From contig NZ_SLWR01000012.1 of assembly GCF_004345665.1 (NCBI RefSeq), positions 245,370-309,369 of the forward strand: a stretch of 64,000 nt of DNA, read 5' to 3'. The position numbers and the translations under genes were made by a program. Each line of letters starts with the position of its first letter. The first letter of the stretch is position 1. Positions 8,940 through 15,782 of this stretch are shown piece by piece. The notes under the pieces were generated by a model. It was given only the letters and a program-made list of their open reading frames with translations. It had not been told where the DNA came from and did not search any database. The DNA comes from Kribbella antiqua (GTDB lineage: Bacteria; Actinomycetota; Actinomycetes; Propionibacteriales; Kribbellaceae).

Positions 8940-8993
8940 AGGTCGTGTCTGGTGATCCAGCGCCTACTGCGCGGCACTCGGCAGACACGGCCT
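8940..8993 (-). terminator. Hairpin between aminotransferase and merR
   Basis: Arms at 8940-8951 and 8982-8993 match at 11 of 12 positions, the exception being a possible G-U pair. The stem begins in the aminotransferase stop codon and sits before merR, so it may terminate the minus-strand aminotransferase transcript. There is no U-tract and the loop is 30 bases, which weakens the call. Confidence 0.45.
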
Positions 8994-10026
8994 AAGTCAG
9001 TGGCTTGAGCGCGGTCAGGGCCTCATGTACGTCGGCGAGGGTCGTGTAGATGTGGAAGGACGCGCGCAGCTTGCCGTCGCGTACGGCGGCCCGGATGCCG
9101 GCTGCCTCGAATGCTTCCTGCGCGCCGGGCAGCGACGTACTGACGATGGCTGAGTTCGACGGCGGCAGGTTGAGACCGGCGCGGAACTCGTTGGCGAGCT
9201 CGAGATTGTGCCGATGGATCGTTTCGACGCCGATCTGCTCGATCAGCTCGAGCGCCGGCGCGGCGCCGACGAAGCTGAACCACGCCGGCGACTGGTCGAA
9301 CTTCCGCGCGCCCGGAGCGAGCTCCATGCGCGTCCCGTAGTACGAGCCGTGAACGTCCGCACCGGCGTACCACCCGGCGGCGGACGGCCGGCACCGCTCC
9401 TGCAGCCGCGGCGACAGATACCCGAGCGTCGCGCCGCGTGGCGACATCATCCACTTGTAGGTGTGCGCGACGAGCGCATCGATCCCGTCCACGGTGAGCG
9501 GCAGCCAGCCGAGCGCCTGGCTCGCGTCGATCACCACCAGAGCGCCGATCTTCTTGCTGGCAGCAATAACCGCGGACAGATCCAGTACGACGCCGGTCGA
9601 CGACTGCACGGCACTGACGGCGACCAGGTCGATCCCAGGCTGAATCGCGGCCACCAGCTCACTCCCCGGTACGGCGACGACCTCGACGCCGCGGTCCTCG
9701 TGCACCTTCCACGGGAACACGTTCGAGGTGAACTCGACGTCGTCGGTCAGCACCTTCGAACCGTCCGCCAGCGCGGTCGCGATCGGCGCAAGGGCGGCGG
9801 AGACGGTGCTGCCGACGAACACATCACCCGCATCGGCGCCGACCAACCGGGCGAACGCCTCGCGGGCGCGGATGGTCGACTCGTCCCACGGCTCCCAGCT
9901 CGTCGCGCCGACCCGCCAGTCCGACAGCGCAGCTTGCAGCGCCTCCCAGGCCGGCCGCGGCGGCAGCCCGTACGACGCAGTGTTCAACCAGCCCGGCTCC
10001 GGATCCCACAAGCCCTCGAACTCCAC
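8992..10026 (-). CDS. Class V aminotransferase family protein (PLP)
   Basis: 344 residues, related to NifS/IscS-like and EgtE-like class V aminotransferases. Family features: WLNTASYGLPPRPAWEAL at the N-terminus, VVIDASQALGWLPL carrying the aspartate that contacts the pyridine nitrogen, and HTYKWMMSPRG carrying the Schiff-base lysine. No catalytic cysteine loop for desulfuration is apparent, so a plain desulfurase role is not supported; substrate unknown. The GTG at 10026 begins the first homologous segment (VEFEGLWDPEPGW); a GTG nine bases upstream is also possible. It is divergent from the aldo/keto reductase. Confidence 0.82.
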   Translation of the reverse strand: MEFEGLWDPEPGWLNTASYGLPPRPAWEALQAALSDWRVGATSWEPWDESTIRAREAFARLVGADAGDVFVGSTVSAALAPIATALADGSKVLTDDVEFTSNVFPWKVHEDRGVEVVAVPGSELVAAIQPGIDLVAVSAVQSSTGVVLDLSAVIAASKKIGALVVIDASQALGWLPLTVDGIDALVAHTYKWMMSPRGATLGYLSPRLQERCRPSAAGWYAGADVHGSYYGTRMELAPGARKFDQSPAWFSFVGAAPALELIEQIGVETIHRHNLELANEFRAGLNLPPSNSAIVSTSLPGAQEAFEAAGIRAAVRDGKLRASFHIYTTLADVHEALTALKPLT

Positions 10027-10049
10027 ACTCCCCACCCTACGCAGCCTCC

Positions 10050-10108
10050 ACCTTGAGAACCCACCAACCACAATTTGGTCCGCAGGATGGTCGGTGGGTT
10101 CTCAAGGT
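10050..10108. repeat. Perfect 16-bp inverted repeat in a divergent intergenic region
   Basis: Arms 10050-10065 and 10093-10108 are perfect reverse complements (right arm GGTGGGTTCTCAAGGT). After one mismatch the stem continues for four more pairs (10067-10070 with 10088-10091), leaving a 17-base loop. It lies upstream of both flanking genes, so it is not placed like a terminator. It could be a large operator, an RNA hairpin or a mobile palindromic repeat. Confidence 0.9.
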
Positions 10109-10136
10109 CGGCTTGACCTAGACAGCGCTCTAGCTT

Positions 10137-10168
10137 CTAGCGTTCGGGCATCACGACCCGAACGCTAG
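10137..10168. repeat. Perfect 12-bp inverted repeat before the aldo/keto reductase gene
   Basis: Arms CTAGCGTTCGGG (10137-10148) and CCCGAACGCTAG (10157-10168) with an 8-base spacer. The right arm runs into the ribosome site AGGGAG (10167-10172) of the gene starting at 10180. It could be a repressor operator over the promoter or a hairpin that masks the ribosome site. Its sequence differs from the larger repeat 30 bases upstream. Confidence 0.88.
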
Positions 10169-10179
10169 GGAGCTTGTTC

Positions 10180-11220
10180 ATGCGCTATCGCACGTTGGGT
10201 GGGACCGGGATCGAGGTCAGTGTGCACTGCCTCGGGACGATGATGTTCGGTGCCGTCGGCAACCCCGACCACGAGGACTGTGTCCGGATCATCCACACCG
10301 CCCTCGACCAGGGCATCAACTTCGTCGACACCGCGGACATGTACTCCCGCGGGGAGTCCGAGGAGATCGTCGGAAAGGCGCTGAAGGGCCGCCGGGACGA
10401 CGTCGTGCTGGCGACGAAGGTGCACTTCCCGCTCGAGGACGGGACGCGCAACCGGAGCGGGAACTCGCGCCGGTGGATCGTCCAGGAGGTGGAGAACAGC
10501 CTGCGCCGGCTGAACACCGATTGGATCGATCTGTACCAGGTGCACCGGCCGGACTACAGCACCGACATCGAGGAAACCCTGTGGGTGCTGACGGATCTGG
10601 TCAGTCAGGGGAAGATCCGTGCGTTCGGGTGCTCGACGTTCCCGGCCGAGGACATCGTGCAGGCGTACCACGTGTCCGAGTGGCGCGGATACGGGAAGTT
10701 CCGGACCGAGCAACCGCCGTACTCGCTGATCGCGCGCGGGATCGAGCGGTCGTTGCTGCCGACCTGTCAGCGGCTCGGGATGGGCGTACTGACGTGGAGT
10801 CCGCTGGCGTCCGGGTTCCTGTCCGGCAAGGTGCGTCGCGGCGAGGTCGACCTGACGAAGGGCCGGGCCGCGCTCACGCCGTTCCGGTTCGATCCGTCGC
10901 TCCCTTCGAACGCGGCGAAGTTCGACGCGCTCGAGCAACTGATCGAGGTTGCCGAGGGCATCGGTTGCACGCTGCCCGAGCTGGCGCTGGCGTTCGTCAC
11001 CACCCACCCGGCGGTGACGTCGGTCATCAGCGGCCCACGCACGATGGAGCACCTGGACGGCCTCCTGAAGGGCGCCGACCTCACCCTCGACGACGCCACC
11101 CTCGACCGCATCGACGAGATCGTCCCGCCCGGCACCGACCTCTACCCGCCGGACGGCGCCTGGAAGTCCCCCTTCCTCACCAACCCTGCCCTGCGCCGAC
11201 GGCTGCCAGCAGACCGGTAG
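10180..11220 (+). CDS. Aldo/keto reductase
   Basis: 346 residues, NAD(P)H-dependent (alpha/beta)8 barrel. The catalytic tetrad is visible: Asp50 and Tyr55 in FVDTADMYSRGESE, Lys80 in LATKVHF, His122 in YQVHRPD. The C-terminal cofactor region VTSVISGPRTMEHLDGLL is also normal. It belongs to the YajO/Tas-like branch, with the LGGTGIEVS N-terminus. The ATG at 10180 has AGGGAG ten bases upstream; a TTG six bases earlier is less likely. A convergent MarR gene lies downstream. The substrate cannot be read from sequence. Confidence 0.9.
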   Translation: MRYRTLGGTGIEVSVHCLGTMMFGAVGNPDHEDCVRIIHTALDQGINFVDTADMYSRGESEEIVGKALKGRRDDVVLATKVHFPLEDGTRNRSGNSRRWIVQEVENSLRRLNTDWIDLYQVHRPDYSTDIEETLWVLTDLVSQGKIRAFGCSTFPAEDIVQAYHVSEWRGYGKFRTEQPPYSLIARGIERSLLPTCQRLGMGVLTWSPLASGFLSGKVRRGEVDLTKGRAALTPFRFDPSLPSNAAKFDALEQLIEVAEGIGCTLPELALAFVTTHPAVTSVISGPRTMEHLDGLLKGADLTLDDATLDRIDEIVPPGTDLYPPDGAWKSPFLTNPALRRRLPADR

Positions 11221-11243
11221 AACTTGCCGATGCAGAAGGGTGG

Positions 11244-11675
11244 TCAGCTGTTGACAGAGCGTGCGTGGATCTTTGTCACCAGCGCGTGCAGGGTGGCGCG
11301 TTCGGCCGCGGTCAGTGGCTGCAGCGTCGTTCGCTCGACCTCGCGGACCACCTTCTGCGCGGTCGTCATCGCGTTCCGGCCCTTCATGGTCAGTGAGATG
11401 CGGTAGCGGCGCCGATCCGCCGGGTCCCGCTCCCGGGTCACCAGCCGCTTGGCGATCAGCTCGTCCATCAAGCGGACCATGTCGCTGGCGTCGATCCCGA
11501 GGCCGGCCGCGAGCGCGTGCTGCGCCGATGGGCCGACGTCGGTCAGCTCGGCGAGCGCGGCGTACTGCCACAACGTCAGGCCCGGGCGCTCGGCCAGCCG
11601 GTCGGCGATCGCGCGCCGGCTCGCCACTCCCACCCGGTGCAGCACGAAGGTGGTGATCCCCGCGAGAGTTTCCAT
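11244..11675 (-). CDS. MarR-family transcriptional regulator
   Basis: 143 residues with the MarR winged helix: LTLWQYAALAELTDVGP, the recognition region GIDASDMVRLMDELIAKRLVTRERDPADRRRYRIS (core DMVRLMDEL and DPADRRRY), and a dimerisation C-terminus. The ATG at 11675 has a TACAAT box exactly 7-12 bases upstream on the minus strand, so the mRNA is probably leaderless. It is divergent from the VOC-family gene across a short region full of TTGG/CCAA dyads, the likely operator for both genes. Confidence 0.88.
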   Translation of the reverse strand: METLAGITTFVLHRVGVASRRAIADRLAERPGLTLWQYAALAELTDVGPSAQHALAAGLGIDASDMVRLMDELIAKRLVTRERDPADRRRYRISLTMKGRNAMTTAQKVVREVERTTLQPLTAAERATLHALVTKIHARSVNS

Positions 11676-11734
11676 CGACCTATTGTAGGTTGGAACCAAT
11701 CGTTGGATCTTACCAACTAATCGAGGTGATCAGG
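11676..11734. promoter_or_regulatory. Divergent marR/VOC promoter with TTGG/CCAA dyads
   Basis: The 59-base gap holds TTGGAACCAA (11690-11699) and GTTGG-6-CCAAC (11702-11717), giving a series of alternating half-sites. A minus-strand -10 TACAAT is at 11687-11682. The dyads cover the region where RNA polymerase must bind for both genes, the usual layout for MarR autoregulation and control of the divergent partner. Confidence 0.6.
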
Positions 11735-12139
11735 ATGGATGCGCTCTACCCACGGCTGCTGGTCCGCGATTTCCCTGCAGCCGTTGACTTCTACCGCGGT
11801 CTGCTGAAGGAGCTGTACGACGTTCAGCCGGTGAAGGTGATCCCGGAAGCGCAGTACGCGAACTGGGATCTGGAGGGGCAGACCGGTCTCGTGCTGTTCG
11901 GCCGTTCGATGATCGCGGCGACGATCGGGACCGATGCACTGCCGGCGGAGACGACTGCGCAGGACGCGTCGATGCTCGTCCTGAAGGTGGACTCGGTCGA
12001 TGCGGCGGTGGAGGTTGCCGAGAAGTTCGGTGCGACCGTACTGGCGCCCGCCCAGGACCGCCCGCAGTGGGGTCCCAGCCTGCGGACCGCCCACCTCCGC
12101 GCCCCCGACGGCACCTTGCTGGAGTTGCAGTCGTACTAA
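11735..12139 (+). CDS. VOC (glyoxalase/bleomycin-resistance) family protein
   Basis: 134 residues made of two beta-alpha-beta-beta-beta modules: YPRLLVRDFPAAVDFYRGLL opens the first, ASMLVLKVDSVDAAVEVAEKFG the second, and the end reads LRAPDGTLLELQSY. Family members are metal enzymes or drug/metabolite binders. The first-module metal residue is not obvious and the terminal glutamate (LLELQ) is present, so enzymatic activity is uncertain. The GAGG ribosome site is eight bases before ATG. The MarR protein encoded divergently probably regulates it. Confidence 0.85.
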   Translation: MDALYPRLLVRDFPAAVDFYRGLLKELYDVQPVKVIPEAQYANWDLEGQTGLVLFGRSMIAATIGTDALPAETTAQDASMLVLKVDSVDAAVEVAEKFGATVLAPAQDRPQWGPSLRTAHLRAPDGTLLELQSY

Positions 12140-12196
12140 ATCGAGAGAAATGGGGCACAGGGGGCCGGACAACACCTAAGAAGAGAAGTGAGGACG

Positions 12197-12400
12197 ATGG
12201 GAATCGCGCAGTCCATCCGCAACGCGGCGGAACCCTGGACAGCGAAGGACGTCAGCAAACTGAAAGAACTCGCCGCGCAGAACCTGCCGATGTCGGTGAT
12301 CAGTCTCCGGCTCGGCCGCCCCGAGCCGGCAATCCTGAGCAAGGCGATGCAATCCGGCATCAAGCTCATGCCCCTCAACCGCCCACCGTACGGCGGCTAG
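12197..12400 (+). CDS. Small helix-turn-helix-like protein, unknown function
   Basis: 67 residues. The central part, EPWTAKDVSKLKELAAQN then LPMSVISLRLGRPEPAILSKA, reads like a SANT/Myb- or homeodomain-like tri-helix, as in short proteins that begin with W-T-x-D/E-x-x-x-L. It ends with a proline-rich NRPPYGG tail. The ATG at 12197 has GAGG close upstream. Its TAG stop overlaps the TAG of the convergent MFS gene in the four bases CTAG. DNA binding is an inference; no partner gene is evident. Confidence 0.65.
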   Translation: MGIAQSIRNAAEPWTAKDVSKLKELAAQNLPMSVISLRLGRPEPAILSKAMQSGIKLMPLNRPPYGG

Positions 12401-13539
12401 GCCCGCCGCAACGGCACCAAAGCCACCGCACCAGCGACAGTGCACGCCAGCGCGGACACAGCAAGAACGGTCGCCGGTGTCGTGTGATCGACAGCAAGTG
12501 CACCCACTGCGGCGCCAAGCGGTGAAGCGATCGCCAGTAAGGCGCGCTGTTTACCGAACATCGTGCCGTGACTGGCTGGATCGACCCATCGCTGCAGAGC
12601 CGTCGTCTCGATCGCGGAGTACGGCCCCCACACCGCACCAGACACGAGGAAGATCACCGCCGCAGCCGGCAGGCTGTGCGTCGCAACGATCGGCAGAGTG
12701 ACCAGTCCCCAGACGATCGCCCCGATCGCGTTGACCAGCCCCGGGCGTCGCGCCGACAGCCAAGGCGCCAGCGACAAGGTCGCCAGCGCAGCCGCGCCAA
12801 ACACGACCCAGAGCAACGAATACCCACCAACGCCACTGTCCAACTGGTCCCGGGTGAAGTGCGGCATCACGGTCTCGTACGGCCCATACGTGAAGTGATA
12901 CGCGACCGACAGCCCGATCAATCCGACCACCGGAGCCGACACCCAAGACCTTCCAACCTCAGGCCGGCGAGTAACGCCAGTACGACGAGGCAGGCGTACG
13001 GCGAGCGCGGCGACGCCCAGCAGCATCACCAACGGCACCAAGAACGCCCGCCCTGGCCCGAGCAGGCCGAGCGCCGGACCGGCCAACGCCGCACCCAGCA
13101 GCATCGGCAGCTGATCACCCAAGCCCAGCAAGGCGTTCGCCCGCGGCAGCAGGTCGTCATCCACGAGCCGCGGCACCAGCGTCCGGCAAGCCGCGTAGCT
13201 GAGCGGCGTCGTCACCCCGGCAACGGCGCCGACGACAAGCACGATCCACACCGAGAAGTGCTGCTGCCACCCCACAACTACGAGCGTCGCCATGAGTACG
13301 GCCCGAACGCCGCCGTCGAGCATGAGCATCCACACCGGACCGAGCCGGTCCACCGCGCGACCGCCCACCATCCCGCCGATCAGCGTCGGCAGGCGAATGG
13401 CAACGACGAGTACCGCCGTCTGAGCCCCTGACCAGCCTTGCGGCTCGGCGATCCAAAGCAGGACGAACAGCAGGAAGTTGTCCGCCGTCGAGGCGAGCGT
13501 CCAGGCCGTCGCCAGGCTGATGAGCGGACGCCTGGTCAT
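12397..13539 (-). CDS. Major facilitator superfamily transporter
   Basis: 380 residues with about 11-12 hydrophobic segments and the MFS loop motif between helices 2 and 3 (GGMVGGRAVDRLGPVWMLML, core GGRAVDRLG). It resembles the MFS_3/EntS-like drug or siderophore exporter group. The ATG overlaps the stop of the upstream MarR gene (ATGA), forming a two-gene operon, so the exported compound is probably the MarR ligand. Substrate unknown. Confidence 0.88.
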   Translation of the reverse strand: MTRRPLISLATAWTLASTADNFLLFVLLWIAEPQGWSGAQTAVLVVAIRLPTLIGGMVGGRAVDRLGPVWMLMLDGGVRAVLMATLVVVGWQQHFSVWIVLVVGAVAGVTTPLSYAACRTLVPRLVDDDLLPRANALLGLGDQLPMLLGAALAGPALGLLGPGRAFLVPLVMLLGVAALAVRLPRRTGVTRRPEVGRSWVSAPVVGLIGLSVAYHFTYGPYETVMPHFTRDQLDSGVGGYSLLWVVFGAAALATLSLAPWLSARRPGLVNAIGAIVWGLVTLPIVATHSLPAAAVIFLVSGAVWGPYSAIETTALQRWVDPASHGTMFGKQRALLAIASPLGAAVGALAVDHTTPATVLAVSALACTVAGAVALVPLRRA

Positions 13540-14042
13540 GGCGACTCACCCACCGATTCGTCCACTGATTCGTCTACTGGGCACTCGGCGCAGACGGGCC
13601 AGTTGCAGAGCCGGCAGGTCGTGTCTGCCGCGGCCCGAGCACGCGCGGTTCGCCGGAGCGCGGTCGCGAGCAACTCGTTCAGCCGGCGCTGCTCGGCCGC
13701 GGTCAACCCGTCGAGGACGTCACGGTTCGCCTGATCACGTGCGGTGTTCCAGGTCGCGAGCAGTTCCTGTCCAGCCGCCGTCAGCCCGAGTTCGAGGACC
13801 CGCCCCCGGCGCGCACGTACGACGTACCCGAGTCTCTCCAGGCGGTCGATCAGACGGACTGTGCCGGACTGCGTGAGGTCGATCCGGCTGAACAACCAGT
13901 CAGCCGAGCAACCGTCGTGGCTCGCGATCAGGGTCAGCGCGGCCAGGTCGCGCAGGCCGAGGCCTGGCGGCACCACCTCGGCGATCGCGGCGGTCAACGC
14001 GTCGTGACTGCGCAGGGTCCAGGCGGCCCAGATGTTAGACAT
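13536..14042 (-). CDS. MarR-family regulator with C-terminal cysteine cluster
   Basis: 168 residues. The winged helix is clear (GLRDLAALTLIASHDG, then LTQSGTVRLIDRLERLGYVVRAR). The unusual part is the C-terminus after the dimerisation helix: four cysteines in CRLCNWPVCAECPVDES, spaced C-x2-C-x4-C-x2-C, suggesting a metal site or redox switch. An acidic repeat (VDESVDESVGESP) follows. The ATG at 14042 lies directly behind a TATGAA box, so the transcript may be leaderless. It is the first gene of the marR-MFS operon and probably autoregulated. Confidence 0.88.
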   Translation of the reverse strand: MSNIWAAWTLRSHDALTAAIAEVVPPGLGLRDLAALTLIASHDGCSADWLFSRIDLTQSGTVRLIDRLERLGYVVRARRGRVLELGLTAAGQELLATWNTARDQANRDVLDGLTAAEQRRLNELLATALRRTARARAAADTTCRLCNWPVCAECPVDESVDESVGESP

Positions 14043-14066
14043 GACTCATTCATATGACTCACTCAT
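14041..14066 (-). promoter_or_regulatory. Tandem operator and -10 box at the start of marR-MFS
   Basis: Two 13-base copies in direct tandem, ATGACTCATTCAT (14041-14053) and ATGACTCACTCAT (14054-14066), differ at one base. Each is a dyad with ATGA and TCAT ends. On the minus strand they contain TATGAA at -12 to -7 from the ATG. MarR binding here would block a leaderless start. Confidence 0.7.
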
Positions 14067-14144
14067 ATTTCGGTCCAGCCCGAGCGTGTCGCGGGTTTCC
14101 GGGGTTCGGCCGCGGGCAACTGGCAGAGTGACAGGAGGTTCACC

Positions 14145-14447
14145 ATGAGCTTCGACCCACCCGGCATGCCGCGCCCCGGCCGCAACATCCGCGGCGAGAC
14201 CGAGGAGACCTTGACCGAGGAAGGCGTCGAGGTCACCGATCACTCCGTCACACCCCCGGACCACCCCGGCGCCCCTTCCCCGGGCCCTCAGCCGTACACA
14301 CCCCGCCGGCCCGCCGCGACCGCACCCGAGCCCGAGCAAGCGGCGGAGGCAGAGGCAGAGCAAGGGTCGGAGCCGGACGCGCAGCCCCGCCACCGCCGCG
14401 ACGTTCCCCCGGACGCCGAGCCGCCCCAAACAGCCGCCAACGACTGA
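14145..14447 (+). CDS. Small proline/glutamate-rich protein, probably disordered
   Basis: 100 residues with a strong ribosome site (AGGAGGT, seven bases before ATG). The N-terminus MSFDPPGMPRPGRNIRGETE is followed by a proline-rich and then an acidic, alanine-rich stretch. There is no signal peptide, membrane segment or cysteine. Composition predicts intrinsic disorder. I do not recognise a family. It stands alone between the marR operon promoter and the lacI-type gene. Confidence 0.65.
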   Translation: MSFDPPGMPRPGRNIRGETEETLTEEGVEVTDHSVTPPDHPGAPSPGPQPYTPRRPAATAPEPEQAAEAEAEQGSEPDAQPRHRRDVPPDAEPPQTAAND

Positions 14448-14448
14448 G

Positions 14449-14519
14449 CTGCCCATTTTGTGCACCAGGTCCGCGTGCCGCGGGCGCCGGCGTACGGAAC
14501 TGATGCACAAAGTGAGCAG
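14449..14519. repeat. Imperfect 16-bp inverted repeat downstream of the small CDS
   Basis: Arms 14449-14464 and 14504-14519 match at 14 of 16 positions when inverted (shared core TTTGTGCA/TGCACAAA), around a GC-rich 39-base loop. It begins directly after the stop of the 100-residue protein and ends before the lacI-type promoter. It could terminate that gene or bind a regulator. Confidence 0.7.
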
Positions 14520-14586
14520 AGACTGCGGCCATCCAGGCGGGTGCATTACCGTGTGGGGACTATGACTGGTGGCCGGGGGTGATGCC

Positions 14587-15591
14587 GTGGCGGTGACGAT
14601 GCGCGATGTGGCGCGCCACGCCGGGGTGTCGCCGAAGACGGTGTCGAACGTGATGAACGGCTACCCGTACATCCGCGAAGCGACCCGGACCAAGGTGCTC
14701 GCCTCGATCGATGCCCTCGGCTACCAGATGAACATCTCGGCCCGGAACCTCAAGTCCGGCCGGACCGGCATCATCGGCCTCGCGATCCCGGAGCTCAGCC
14801 TGCCGTACTTCGGCGAGCTCGCCGACGCCGTCATCGAGGCGGCCGACGAGCACGGCCTCACCGTGATGATCGAGCAGACCGGCGCGGACCGCGACCGCGA
14901 GCTGACCGTGCTCAACCGGCCCCGAGGCCACCTGGTCGACGGCCTGCTCTACAGCCCGCTCGGCCTCGGCCAGGACGACATCGGCCAGCTGAACACCAAC
15001 ACCCCGATGGTCCTGCTCGGCGAGCGCATCTTCCACAGCCCGGTCGACCACGTGATGATCGACAACGTTGGCGGTACCAAGGCCGCCGTCGAGCACCTGC
15101 TTCAGCTCGGCCGCCGCCGGATCGCCGTACTCGGCGTGCATCCCGGCGAGAAGGTCGGTACGGCGTCCATCCGGTACGGCGCCTATGCCTCGGCTCTGAC
15201 CGATCACGGCGTACGGGTGCCGGAAGAGCTGGCCTTTCCGGCCGGGCGGTGGCATCGGTCGACCGGGGCGGAGGCGACGGAGCGGCTGATCGCAACCGGG
15301 GAGAAGTTCGACGCGATCCTGGGGCTGAACGACACGCTTGCGCTCGGTGCGGTGCGGGTGCTCACCCGGCACGGCTACCGGATTCCGGACGACGTCGCAG
15401 TGGTGGGCTTCGACAACATCGACGAGACGTTGTACAGCACGCCGACACTGACGACGGTCGATCCGGGCCGCACCCAGATCGCCCGGAACGCGGTCGAACT
15501 GCTGGTCAAGCGGATGGCCGGCGACGACTCCGAGCACGAGGAGATCGTCGCGCCGTACCAGCTGCACATCCGCGAGTCGACCGCCGGCTAG
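14587..15591 (+). CDS. LacI-family transcriptional regulator
   Basis: 334 residues. The N-terminal LacI helix-turn-helix is canonical: MRDVARHAGVSPKTVSNVMNG, with hinge DALGYQMNISARNLKSGRT (core LGYQMN, ARNLKSGRT). A periplasmic-binding-protein fold for a sugar effector follows. The GTG at 14587 (VAVTMRDVA) has GGGGTGA six bases upstream; a short open frame (14562-14582, six codons) ends just before it. It is followed by tandem operator-like repeats and an arabinose-polymer ABC/glycosidase operon, which it probably represses. Confidence 0.92.
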   Translation: MAVTMRDVARHAGVSPKTVSNVMNGYPYIREATRTKVLASIDALGYQMNISARNLKSGRTGIIGLAIPELSLPYFGELADAVIEAADEHGLTVMIEQTGADRDRELTVLNRPRGHLVDGLLYSPLGLGQDDIGQLNTNTPMVLLGERIFHSPVDHVMIDNVGGTKAAVEHLLQLGRRRIAVLGVHPGEKVGTASIRYGAYASALTDHGVRVPEELAFPAGRWHRSTGAEATERLIATGEKFDAILGLNDTLALGAVRVLTRHGYRIPDDVAVVGFDNIDETLYSTPTLTTVDPGRTQIARNAVELLVKRMAGDDSEHEEIVAPYQLHIRESTAG

Positions 15592-15635
15592 CGGCTCCAA
15601 GGGCCCGGTCACGCAAAGCCACCAGCCGTGAAGGG

Positions 15636-15692
15636 TTGACGCTCCCAGAACGTCCGGGCATCATCTCTACACCGATGTAGTACACCGATGTA
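15636..15692 (+). promoter_or_regulatory. Arabinan operon promoter with tandem LacI-type operators
   Basis: TTGACG (15636-15641) and CATCAT (15659-15664) are spaced 17 bases. Downstream is TACACCGATGTA (15668-15679), repeated exactly at 15681-15692, a 13-base period. Each copy is a near-palindrome with TACA/TGTA ends, as expected for LacI-family proteins, and covers the predicted transcript start, a repressor position. Confidence 0.65.
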
Positions 15693-15782
15693 AAGCATGC
15701 CCCGATCGCCTGACCCCGGCGTCGGCGCGGCGGTCTCGCACGCCCGAAACCGTGCTCCACCCCCCGCCTGGAGGACACGTAG

